A stretch of DNA of 31,132 nt, from positions 1-31,132 of the IMG/VR virus record IMGVR_UViG_3300037485_001071. The stretch is one strand, 5' to 3'. Position 1 is the first letter of the stretch, and each line of letters starts with the position of its first letter. Origin of the DNA: a virus. Positions 18,388-26,123 of this stretch are shown here, piece by piece. The translations under genes were made by a program, and so were the position numbers. The notes beneath the pieces were generated by a model, which was given only the letters and a program-made list of their open reading frames with translations, ran no database searches and was not told where the DNA came from.

Positions 18388-18714
18388 ATGTCAGATGAAA
18401 TTAAATGTGGGTGTGGAAAATCTCAAGATCCTAATGGATTTTGTGATGGATCTCATAAAAATAATGAAGAACAAGTAACATTTAAAGAAACTAAAATTTA
18501 TTCTTTTGGAGATATCTTAGTAGGATTAAATACAGAAGAATTACCAGAAGGTGTTGAATTAGAAGTAAAACAAAAATTTTCTGAGATTACAGAAATTTTA
18601 AAAAGTACTTATACAATGTCAACACAATCCCCAGTTAAAAGTTTATTGTTTGATCATGCAGTAGGAGAAATACTAAATGCTCAAATGTCAGTTGTTAAAT
18701 TATTAAAACTATAA
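18388..18714 (+). CDS. CDGSH-like iron-sulphur motif protein (108 aa)
   Basis: The N-terminus CGCGKSQDPNGFCDGSH (residues 7-23) contains C7, C9, C19 and H23, the 3-Cys-1-His set of CDGSH [2Fe-2S] proteins. The segment between Ser12 and Cys19 is one residue longer than the usual x3-P-x spacing and its Pro is displaced, so cluster binding should be tested. Residues 30-108 are a helical domain (LEVKQKFSEITEILKSTYTM, then FDHAVGEILNAQMSVVKLLK) with no match I recognise. It begins the operon with the GroES-like and DUF3310 genes. Confidence 0.7.
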   Translation: MSDEIKCGCGKSQDPNGFCDGSHKNNEEQVTFKETKIYSFGDILVGLNTEELPEGVELEVKQKFSEITEILKSTYTMSTQSPVKSLLFDHAVGEILNAQMSVVKLLKL

Positions 18715-18716
18715 AT

Positions 18717-19004
18717 ATGAATCCGTTTAAAACATTAAGAGGAAGAAGAATACTTATTGAAGTACCTGTAAAAAAAGAATCAGTAATTACATTATCTGAA
18801 AAAGATCAAGATGCTTTAATGTATGAAGCAATGAAACAATGGAATAAACTTACTGTATATGCTATAGGTGATAAAGTAGAAGAGATTGCTGTTGGAGATT
18901 CAGTATATATCCCTGTTCCACAATTAGAACAAGCAGAAAAAGTTGACATTGATGGTAGTGTAAAACTAATGTTTAATGAAATGGACATAGCAATAATATG
19001 GTAA
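18717..19004 (+). CDS. GroES-like co-chaperonin (95 aa)
   Basis: The 95 residues follow the Cpn10 layout: RRILIEVPVKKESVITLSEK for the first strand and mobile-loop position, TVYAIGDKVEEIAVGDSVYI for the central VLAVG...VKVGDxVxF pair, and VKLMFNEMDIAIIW for the final strand (GroES ends with EVLIMSESDILAIVE). The mobile loop (residues about 20-42) is divergent and helical in look (KDQDALMYEAMKQW). The likely role is to pair with host GroEL, as T4 gp31 does, in folding virion proteins. It is placed just before the structural genes. Assignment by eye, moderately strong. Confidence 0.68.
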   Translation: MNPFKTLRGRRILIEVPVKKESVITLSEKDQDALMYEAMKQWNKLTVYAIGDKVEEIAVGDSVYIPVPQLEQAEKVDIDGSVKLMFNEMDIAIIW

Positions 19005-19369
19005 ATATAACAGATGACCTTCCATACTTTTCTGGAAGAACAAGTACTGATAAAATTAATTCTAAAGAACTATCTAAAGAAGCTATAGATAAAAGAACTA
19101 AAAATACTTTAGATTCTGAACATAATAAAAATTATGTTCATGATTTTAGAAAAGATATTCCACCTTTTGAAGCACGTCCTAAATACTATGGTGGAAAAGA
19201 TTCAACATATGAAGTTTTTAATGTGTTAGAAGCCTGGAAGTTAGATAAAGATTTTTACTTGGGAAATGTAATAAAATATTTAGCTAGAGCTGGTAAAAAA
19301 ACTTTTAATAATAAAGAAGATTTAGAAAAAGCATTAGTATATTTACAACGTAGAATTGACACACTATGA
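18998..19369 (+). CDS. DUF3310 family protein (123 aa)
   Basis: The C-terminal half (residues 61-121) has the DUF3310 signature: PKYYGGKDSTYEVFNVLEAW, YLGNVIKYLARAGKK, then KEDLEKALVYLQRRI. The GN..KYL.R.G.K.....EDL.KA..YL pattern is diagnostic for this phage family, sometimes annotated as SaV-like or nucleotide-kinase-associated, without a proven activity. The N-terminal 55 residues are a charged, probably disordered region. It overlaps the GroES-like gene by 7 nt and the next by 4 nt. Confidence 0.85.
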   Translation: MVNITDDLPYFSGRTSTDKINSKELSKEAIDKRTKNTLDSEHNKNYVHDFRKDIPPFEARPKYYGGKDSTYEVFNVLEAWKLDKDFYLGNVIKYLARAGKKTFNNKEDLEKALVYLQRRIDTL

Positions 19370-19557
19370 ATTATTTAATAATGTTATTACTTTTAAGTAT
19401 AGCATGTTTATTATGGATTATAGGAAACTCTTTTAAAGGACCTATATACAATAGAGTTAAAGACTCATATGAACTAGATCATCAAGGTGAAATTATTGGT
19501 TCATATTTTATTGTTGCATCACTTCTTTTAATGTTCTTTGCCGGATCTTTTCTATAA
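19366..19557 (+). CDS. Two-helix membrane protein (63 aa)
   Basis: MNYLIMLLLLSIACLLWIIG and YFIVASLLLMFFAGSFL are two transmembrane helices separated by a polar, charged loop (YNRVKDSYELDHQGE). The ATG overlaps the previous TGA (ATGA). It closes the operon started at 18388. It has the size of a holin-like protein but lies far from the lysis cassette; function unknown. Confidence 0.7.
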   Translation: MNYLIMLLLLSIACLLWIIGNSFKGPIYNRVKDSYELDHQGEIIGSYFIVASLLLMFFAGSFL

Positions 19558-19581
19558 TTTTTTTGTTTTTATTAATAAATT

Positions 19582-19594
19582 TTTGTATATTATA
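19582..19594 (+). promoter_or_regulatory. 13-mer promoter-like element TTTGTATATTATA
   Basis: Exact copy of the element also at 17135 and 26084. Here it is 31 bp before the ATG at 19625, a suitable distance for a -10 region, and opens the virion-protein run. Confidence 0.55.
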
Positions 19595-19624
19595 TATATA
19601 TTATTTATTTAAAACTAAAAAATC

Positions 19625-20158
19625 ATGGCAAAGAAAGAATTACCTAAAGCACAATTAGCAGGTATAGTTAAAGGTATAGTTAAAGGTTATCAAGGTGCAA
19701 AAGCTGGTGTTAAACTTGCAAGTAAAATAAAAACAAGAGCTAAAAATATAAAAGCAATAGGAGTAACAAAAAAAGCAGAAGCAGTAGTAGAAGCAGAAAA
19801 AAAAGCAGCAAGACTTCAAAAAGCAGCAGATACAAGAGCAGCAAATAAAACAGCAAATGCAAAACCAGCAACAGATACAAAAAAAGTAGTTCCTAAACCT
19901 AAAACAGAAACACCATCAACACCACCAACTCCTAAAGGAAAAGAACCTTTTGTAAAATCTAAAAATAGACAAAGACTAGAAAATGCATCTGGTAAGGCAG
20001 TAGGTGCATTAACTTATGGTACTGCAAATATTACTAAAAAAGTTTTAAAAAACCGTAATGTTCAAGGAGCTCTCGTTGGTACTGGTATTGGTCTTGGTGT
20101 ATATAGATTACTTGAAGGTAAAAGACCTGTAAAAATTAAAAAAATTAAAAAAAAATAA
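19625..20158 (+). CDS. Lys/Ala-rich basic protein, possible virion or DNA-binding protein (177 aa)
   Basis: MAKKELPKAQLAGIVKGIVK opens a protein with histone-H1-like composition: Ala/Lys repeats (residues 40-90, KKAEAVVEAEKKAARLQKAA), a Pro/Lys/Thr linker (PKPKTETPSTPPTPKGKEPF), and a C-terminal Gly-rich helix (VQGALVGTGIGLGVYRLL, about 147-164) before KRPVKIKKIKKK. The basic part could bind DNA, the glycine-zipper helix could insert in a membrane; together this suits an internal virion or ejected protein. Not assigned by homology. Confidence 0.6.
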   Translation: MAKKELPKAQLAGIVKGIVKGYQGAKAGVKLASKIKTRAKNIKAIGVTKKAEAVVEAEKKAARLQKAADTRAANKTANAKPATDTKKVVPKPKTETPSTPPTPKGKEPFVKSKNRQRLENASGKAVGALTYGTANITKKVLKNRNVQGALVGTGIGLGVYRLLEGKRPVKIKKIKKK

Positions 20159-20190
20159 TTATATAAATAAACAATTTAAAAACAAACAAA

Positions 20191-20658
20191 ATGGATATCT
20201 TAAATTTTATTAGCTGGATTAAATCTAGTAATTACAGAGCAACATTACCAACAGACGTACAAAGTTTATTAGTTATTGGAGCTAAAGATCCAAGTAGAGA
20301 TGATAGTTATTTATCACTAGCTATTAATACAGCACCTTTACAAGCAGTATATGATTCAGCTAATGTAACTCAGTTAACAGCAATAACTACTGCTGTTACA
20401 GTTAATGCACATAATGGAATTATTACTACAGTATCAAGTACTTTAGCAGGAGGTTCTAATGCAGCATTTACAGTAAATAATAGTAAAGTAACTACAGCAT
20501 CTAAAATTTTACTTACAGTAAATCATCCAGGAGCTGGAATTCCTGTATTAATTACAGAAACTCTTGCTAATGGAAGTTTTGATATCCGTATTTATAATGT
20601 TTCAGCAGCAACACCATTTAATAATACATTAAAGATTTCTTATCTTATACTAGATTAA
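20191..20658 (+). CDS. Tail-associated protein with MDILN N-terminal module (155 aa)
   Basis: The first about 45 residues (MDILNFISWIKSSNYRATLP, then VQSLLVIGAKDPSRDDSYLS) match the start of the next gene (MDILNWIYLKSKNLI... STDLLVLGAN... DSYQS). The remainder is Ser/Thr/Ala-rich beta structure (AVTVNAHNGIITTVSSTLAG, TASKILLTVNHPGAGIPVLI), typical of a fibre or adhesin domain. The shared start is probably a virion-docking module. Function in host contact is inferred. Confidence 0.7.
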   Translation: MDILNFISWIKSSNYRATLPTDVQSLLVIGAKDPSRDDSYLSLAINTAPLQAVYDSANVTQLTAITTAVTVNAHNGIITTVSSTLAGGSNAAFTVNNSKVTTASKILLTVNHPGAGIPVLITETLANGSFDIRIYNVSAATPFNNTLKISYLILD

Positions 20659-20671
20659 AAAATAATATATC

Positions 20672-21826
20672 ATGGATATTCTAAACTGGATTTACTTAAA
20701 AAGTAAAAACTTAATTAAACCTACATTTAATAATTCTAGTACAGATTTACTTGTATTAGGTGCTAATGTTGGTTTAAATGTAAAAGGAGATTCATACCAA
20801 AGTTATGGTATGACTGTTAATGATTTTGCAAATAATATCTTATATACTCCAACAAATCAATTTTTTGTAGATCCTAATAGAACAGATACCTATATAGCAA
20901 ATGGTAGTATTATTACTCCATTTAAAACTATTCTTGCAGCACAAACTGCAATTAATAATTTAATTGCTGCTGGTACTATTATAGCTGCTGAACTTAATCC
21001 TGTTTATATTAGACTTCAAGGATCTATTACTGAAAATGTAACTTTAACAAAAGGTCATATATTTTTAGTAGGAGAAAATGGAAGTATACATGCTCCTATA
21101 TATTTAAAAGGTAGAGTCACTGTAAATGGATCAGATACTAGTACAAGTGCTTTAGATAAAAATCATTTTACTATTCAAGGACTTACAATAGCACCTGGAG
21201 GAAGTAATAATGGTATTGTATTTACCGGATCAAATGCTCAAAGACTTTCTTTAGAGAATATGTGGGTTCAAGTTGGTGGTACAGGTACAGGAATACTTTG
21301 TAATAATACAGGAGTAAGAGTATCTGATGGTGCTAAATCTAGATGTCATGGTACACAAATTAAAGTAAGTCATTCAGGATCTGGAGATGTTTATTGTTTT
21401 AATATTGTAGAAGGAACAGCAGACTTTTCATTAGTAGAAACATCTGGTGCTACTCAAGTAGCAGCTGTACAAACAGGAGCTACATTAGCATTTGCTCAAT
21501 CTGAGTTAGATGCAAATGGAGAAACATGTTTAGAAGTTTATGGTACAGGTATTTTATCTGTAGCTCAATCTACTATTTCTAATTCATTTGGTGCAACAGC
21601 TTGTTATGGTATTTGGTTGCATGATATTGGAAGTGTTGCTAATGTAGGACAATGTTTATTTCAAGTTAGTTCAACTAATGTAAATTCAAGAGCAGTACAT
21701 GGTATTTTGGGAACAGCTTTTTACTATGCATATAATGCATACTTTCCAGGAGCATACACAGATAAAGTTGATGCTGTTATTGGTGCAGGACTTATTGCTG
21801 TAGATACAACATTTACAACAGTTTAA
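20672..21826 (+). CDS. Tail fibre/spike-like beta-helix protein (384 aa)
   Basis: After the MDILN docking module (about 1-50), residues 62-384 have the repeated short-strand pattern of a right-handed beta-helix: an ITPFKTILAAQTAINNLIAA start, as in pectate-lyase-like phage spikes, then RLQGSITENVTLTKGHIFLV, TVNGSDTSTSALDKNHFTIQ and many Asn/Gly turns. No catalytic triad is evident. The likely role is a receptor-binding or capsule-contact fibre. It is 13 nt after the previous gene. Confidence 0.78.
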   Translation: MDILNWIYLKSKNLIKPTFNNSSTDLLVLGANVGLNVKGDSYQSYGMTVNDFANNILYTPTNQFFVDPNRTDTYIANGSIITPFKTILAAQTAINNLIAAGTIIAAELNPVYIRLQGSITENVTLTKGHIFLVGENGSIHAPIYLKGRVTVNGSDTSTSALDKNHFTIQGLTIAPGGSNNGIVFTGSNAQRLSLENMWVQVGGTGTGILCNNTGVRVSDGAKSRCHGTQIKVSHSGSGDVYCFNIVEGTADFSLVETSGATQVAAVQTGATLAFAQSELDANGETCLEVYGTGILSVAQSTISNSFGATACYGIWLHDIGSVANVGQCLFQVSSTNVNSRAVHGILGTAFYYAYNAYFPGAYTDKVDAVIGAGLIAVDTTFTTV

Positions 21827-21880
21827 TAACTAGTTATAAATATTTTAAACTAGAAATACTTAAAAAATATTAATATCTAA

Positions 21881-23830
21881 ATGGACAAAAGTCAACCCAA
21901 TCAAAATTTTTTTTGTAATGATGGGTTAACTACGCCTATTTCATGTGAACTTCAATATACATGTCCTGATCCTGAACAATGTTCAGAAATATATGATGCA
22001 GATTGTGTTATATATTTTGGAGAAAATATTAATTGCCAAGAAACTACAATAATAGCTCAATATACTTCAGTAGCACAAGGTTTAACTGAAATAGTTGATT
22101 GGGTTTGTACATTAGGACCTGTAGGTACACAAGGAGTTCAAGGAGTTCAGGGTATTAGTGGTGCATTTGCAGCACAAGGAATACAAGGTACTACTGGAAT
22201 ACAAGGTTTTAATGGAATACAAGGTGTTCAAGGTGTACAAGGTGATTTAGGAGTACAAGGTTTTAATGGTCCACAAGGAGTTCAAGGATTTGTAGGTATA
22301 GGAACTCAAGGATATCAAGGTCCTCAAGGTATCCAAGGAATACAAGGAATTCAAGGATTCATTGGAATTGGAACCCAAGGTTATCAAGGACTTCAAGGAA
22401 TAATAGGAATACAAGGATTTACTGGTGGTGTTGGTATTCAAGGTATACAAGGAGAAATTGGTATAAATGGTGCACAAGGCAGTATAGGTTCTCAAGGAAA
22501 TACAGGTAATGCAGGTTCTCAAGGTACTACAGGAACAACAGGTGGAACTGGAGCGCAAGGTTTTACAGGAACTACTGGAACTCAAGGAATACAAGGAATT
22601 ACTGGAATAGGAATTCAAGGCACACAAGGTATTCAAGGTATACAAGGACCACAAGGTATTATTGGAAATCAAGGATTAATTGGTATACAAGGTATACAAG
22701 GTAATATTGGAAATACAGGTAGTCAAGGAACACAAGGTTCACAAGGTTCTCAAGGAACTCAAGGTAATCAAGGTACAACTGGTAGTGGTACTCAAGGTTC
22801 ACAAGGAACACAAGGAACGCAAGGAATACAAGGTATTCAAGGCATAACTGGTAGTGGTACACAAGGCACAACTGGTAGTCAAGGAACACAAGGTATAAAT
22901 GGTAATAATGGTTCTCAAGGAATACAGGGAATACAAGGTATAACTGGAATAGGCACACAAGGTATACAAGGATTAACTGGTTTACAGGGTATCCAAGGCA
23001 TACAAGGAATACAGGGTCCTCAAGGTGCAAATGGTAATAATGGATCTCAAGGCATACAAGGTTTTACTGGTAGTCAAGGCATACAAGGCATACAAGGCAT
23101 ACAAGGCATACAAGGCATACAAGGAATTCAAGGAATTCAAGGCAGACAAGGAACAATTGGAACTGGCATACAGGGAACACAAGGTATTCAAGGAACACAA
23201 GGAATACAGGGAATAAGTATACAAGGTGTGCAAGGAATTCAAGGTGCAGATGGTGGTGGTGGTGGAAAAAATAAATCATTACTTATTGCTAATAGTTCTA
23301 ATTATTTTTTTCAAACACAAATCTCTAGTACAAATCCTTATTTATATTATGTTGGAAATGGTGCATGTGGTTGGAATGGTTGTGACTGGAACATAACAAT
23401 ATTAACTGATAGTGGTATTAGTATAAGTGAAATTTGTCCAGTTTATACTCATCTTGGAATTTCAAATCCTTATGATTTAATAATTGGAGATACTTTAATT
23501 TTATGTGGTTCTTCAACTAGAGACGATTCAGCACCTGTTCCTTTACTTTGGTTTGTTGGTTACTATGATTGCAGTGATCCTTTAAATGCTAATAATGCTT
23601 ATGATATTACTATTTTATTTAGTGGTAATCAATTGTATTCAGGAGAAACTAGTTGTAATACTGGTACTAGTGGTGGTTCAGGTGTTTATCTTTGTTTTAG
23701 TGATAGTTATATTTTAGCAAATCCTTTAAATAGTTGTGATATTAAATTTGTTATAGGTTGGACTCTTCCTAATGTAACTAAAAATAATGATGTAAAAATA
23801 AGTTGGACTCTTAAAGTTAATCCAATATAA
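21881..23830 (+). CDS. Collagen-like tail fibre protein (649 aa)
   Basis: Three parts. Residues 1-81: a Cys-rich head (about 9 Cys, e.g. CELQYTCPDPEQCSEIYDAD). Residues about 82-460: a collagen-like run of some 125 Gly-x-y triplets, mostly GIQ, GVQ, GTQ, GSQ and almost Pro-free. It is broken at intervals by GxGTQG/GxGIQG steps. Residues 461-649: a globular beta-rich tip with Cys residues (CGWNGCDWNITILTDSG). The triple-helical rod probably spans tail base to tip. The DNA holds 9-bp tandem repeats that can slip. Confidence 0.88.
   Translation: MDKSQPNQNFFCNDGLTTPISCELQYTCPDPEQCSEIYDADCVIYFGENINCQETTIIAQYTSVAQGLTEIVDWVCTLGPVGTQGVQGVQGISGAFAAQGIQGTTGIQGFNGIQGVQGVQGDLGVQGFNGPQGVQGFVGIGTQGYQGPQGIQGIQGIQGFIGIGTQGYQGLQGIIGIQGFTGGVGIQGIQGEIGINGAQGSIGSQGNTGNAGSQGTTGTTGGTGAQGFTGTTGTQGIQGITGIGIQGTQGIQGIQGPQGIIGNQGLIGIQGIQGNIGNTGSQGTQGSQGSQGTQGNQGTTGSGTQGSQGTQGTQGIQGIQGITGSGTQGTTGSQGTQGINGNNGSQGIQGIQGITGIGTQGIQGLTGLQGIQGIQGIQGPQGANGNNGSQGIQGFTGSQGIQGIQGIQGIQGIQGIQGIQGRQGTIGTGIQGTQGIQGTQGIQGISIQGVQGIQGADGGGGGKNKSLLIANSSNYFFQTQISSTNPYLYYVGNGACGWNGCDWNITILTDSGISISEICPVYTHLGISNPYDLIIGDTLILCGSSTRDDSAPVPLLWFVGYYDCSDPLNANNAYDITILFSGNQLYSGETSCNTGTSGGSGVYLCFSDSYILANPLNSCDIKFVIGWTLPNVTKNNDVKISWTLKVNPI
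23075..23137 (+). repeat. 9-bp tandem repeats in the collagen gene
   Basis: CAAGGCATA occurs five times in a row (23075-23119), followed by two CAAGGAATT units (23120-23137). Each unit codes one Gly-Ile-Gln triplet, so copy changes of this unit keep the frame and alter rod length. Confidence 0.9.
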
Positions 23831-23836
23831 ATTTAA

Positions 23837-23844
23837 TATATTTG
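23837..23844 (+). promoter_or_regulatory. Possible -7 promoter element before 23862
   Basis: TATATTTG matches TAnnTTTG, 17 bp before the ATG at 23862. No TTTG is found at the expected upstream distance, so the match is half a promoter only. Confidence 0.4.
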
Positions 23845-23861
23845 TTTAAAATTTAAAACAA

Positions 23862-26078
23862 ATGAATAATTTATGCCAACTTGCTCTTAAAAATGGAGGA
23901 TCTGTAAACTATTTAATACTACCATCAAATATTACTGAAGGACTAGGACTCACAAATCCATCTATACTTATTATAGATGGACAGTATATTCTTAATCTTA
24001 GACATGTTCAATATGCACTATATCATAGTGAAGGAACTCAAAAATTTCAATCTATATGGGGTCCCTTAGCATATCTTAATCCAGAAGATGATCTTACATT
24101 AACCACTACTAATTATTTATGTGAATTAGATATAAACACATTAAGTATAGATAATTTTAAAAAAGTTAATACTGCAAATTTAGATAAAAAACCAGTATGG
24201 GAATTTATTGGATTAGAAGATGCAAGAATAGTTTATTGGGATAATGATTTATGTCTTACAGGTGTGAGAAGAGATACCAAATCTGATGGAGAAGGTAGGA
24301 TGGAAATATCTAAAATTGTATCTAAAGAAATTGAAAAAGAAAGATTTAGAATTGAACCACCAACAAAATCATATTGTGAAAAAAATTGGATGCCAATTAT
24401 TGACATACCTTATCATTATGTTAAATGGACTAATCCTACAGAAGTTGTAAAAGTTGATCCTAAAAAAGGAACATCAAAAACTGTATATTTAGTAAAACAA
24501 GATATTAAATTTCCTAGAGATATTAGAGGAGGATCACAAGTTATTCCATACCGTAATATGTATATTGCACTTACACATGAAGTAGATTTATGGAAAAATG
24601 AACAAGAAAAAAAAGATGCTCAATACTATCATAGATTTATTGTATGGGATAAAAATTGGAAAATAATACATTATTCTAATGAATTTAAATTTATGACTGG
24701 TGCTATTGAATTTACATGTGGTTTAGCATTTGATGGTTTAAATTTTATAATTCCATTTGGTTTTCAAGATTCTACAGCTTATGTTTTAAAAATTCCTGCA
24801 AATGTAATTGAAGATATTTGTAATTTTTCAGAAAAAATACCTTTAACAATTTCTAAAGGAATAACACCACATAAATTAGAATCATTTATTAATGATCCAT
24901 ATAATGCTGATAAAACATTTGAACTTGCAGAATTTTATTTTACACAAGGTCATTATGCTTCAGCAATGTCATTTTATCTTAGAACTGCTGAGTATTCTGA
25001 AATATCTGATAAAACATATGAAGCTTTATTAATGGTAGCTAAAAGTTTATCTACACTTACAAGAAGACCTATTACAGAACTTGGATTATGGTTAAATGCA
25101 CTTAATTTTAATCCAGAAAGACCTGAAGCATATTTATATATAAGTGAGTATTATGAAAAACAAAAAAGTTATCATCAAATGTATAGTTATGCTATTATGG
25201 GATTAAGAGTACAGGCAAATGCAAAAACAATAACTTCTAATCTTAATTATGAAGATGGTTATCAACTTAAATTTCAAAAAGCAGTTGCTGCTTGGTGGAT
25301 TGGTAAAGGAAGTGAAGCTAGAGAAATATTTTTTGATTTAGTAATTGATTCTAATATACTATCTGATAAATATAAAAAACTAGTTCAATCTAACATAACT
25401 TCATTAGGTTCTGGACCAGATCCATTCTTAAGATATCATAAAGGTTTACATAATCAGTTAATATATAAGTTTCCGGAATCAGAAACTATTATAAAAAACT
25501 TTTCTCAAACATATCAAGATATATTTACTCTTACTATGCTTAATGGTAAAAAAAATGGAACATATTTTGAAATTGGTGCAGCAGATCCATTTCATGGTAG
25601 TAATACAGCACTATTAGAACAATTTGGATGGACTGGTACTTCATTAGAAATATTAGAACATGAAGTAACTAAGTTTAAACAACAAAGAAAAAATGATGTT
25701 ATATTATGTGATGCTACAAAGTTTGATTATTCTATACTTAAAGGTCACATTGACTATTTGCAAGTTGATTGTGAACCACCAGAAACTACATATAATATAC
25801 TTACAATGTTACCTTGGGATCAGTGTACATTTGGAGTAATAACATATGAACATGATCATTACACAGATGTAACACAATTATTTAGAAAAAAGTCTAGAAA
25901 ATTTTTATTAAGTAAAGGATATTTATTGGTTGTAAGTAATATATCTCCAAATGATGATTGTCCTTATGAAGACTGGTGGGTACATCCAAAACATATAGAT
26001 AAAGATATAATTAAAAAAATGTTAGCAGATGATGATTCAATTAAAAATGCAGAGAAATATATGTTTGGAAAGTTGTAA
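23862..26078 (+). CDS. Three-domain protein: propeller-like, TPR-like, FkbM methyltransferase (738 aa)
   Basis: Residues 1-320 look like a five-bladed propeller of the GH43/GH130-related or mimivirus-type glyco-enzyme class (WEFIGLEDARIVYWDNDLCL at 113-132, EKNWMPI at 173-179, IRGGSQVIPYRNMYIALTHE at 221-240). Residues 345-500 contain TPR-like helical pairs (FELAEFYFTQGHYASAMSFY; PEAYLYISEYYEKQKSYHQM). Residues 545-700 are an FkbM-type SAM methyltransferase with TYFEIGAADPFHGSNTALLE (motif I, 567-586) and YLQVDCEPPE (632-641). It may modify a glycan on the virion or host. Located in the tail block, which is unusual. Confidence 0.72.
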   Translation: MNNLCQLALKNGGSVNYLILPSNITEGLGLTNPSILIIDGQYILNLRHVQYALYHSEGTQKFQSIWGPLAYLNPEDDLTLTTTNYLCELDINTLSIDNFKKVNTANLDKKPVWEFIGLEDARIVYWDNDLCLTGVRRDTKSDGEGRMEISKIVSKEIEKERFRIEPPTKSYCEKNWMPIIDIPYHYVKWTNPTEVVKVDPKKGTSKTVYLVKQDIKFPRDIRGGSQVIPYRNMYIALTHEVDLWKNEQEKKDAQYYHRFIVWDKNWKIIHYSNEFKFMTGAIEFTCGLAFDGLNFIIPFGFQDSTAYVLKIPANVIEDICNFSEKIPLTISKGITPHKLESFINDPYNADKTFELAEFYFTQGHYASAMSFYLRTAEYSEISDKTYEALLMVAKSLSTLTRRPITELGLWLNALNFNPERPEAYLYISEYYEKQKSYHQMYSYAIMGLRVQANAKTITSNLNYEDGYQLKFQKAVAAWWIGKGSEAREIFFDLVIDSNILSDKYKKLVQSNITSLGSGPDPFLRYHKGLHNQLIYKFPESETIIKNFSQTYQDIFTLTMLNGKKNGTYFEIGAADPFHGSNTALLEQFGWTGTSLEILEHEVTKFKQQRKNDVILCDATKFDYSILKGHIDYLQVDCEPPETTYNILTMLPWDQCTFGVITYEHDHYTDVTQLFRKKSRKFLLSKGYLLVVSNISPNDDCPYEDWWVHPKHIDKDIIKKMLADDDSIKNAEKYMFGKL

Positions 26079-26083
26079 ATTTT

Positions 26084-26096
26084 TTTGTATATTATA
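26084..26096 (+). promoter_or_regulatory. 13-mer promoter-like element TTTGTATATTATA
   Basis: Third exact copy of the element, 27 bp before the proposed GTG start at 26124 and just after the previous stop (26078). It supports a transcript start here and speaks against the upstream ATG at 26085, which would lie inside the element. Confidence 0.6.
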
Positions 26097-26123
26097 GATA
26101 TAATATCATTTAATATATTAATT

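Noticed and set aside
23075-23137. CRISPR array
   Set aside because: The short tandem repeats have no spacers and encode collagen triplets in frame.
22247-23279. Long antisense frames under the collagen gene
   Set aside because: Their Ser/Leu/Tyr- or Val/Leu/Phe-rich composition is the reverse reading of the Gly-Gln repeat; they have no own start signals.
26085-26123. ATG start for the tail protein at 26085
   Set aside because: The 13 extra residues are encoded by promoter-like AT-rich DNA and have no counterpart in the paralogous start at 27450.
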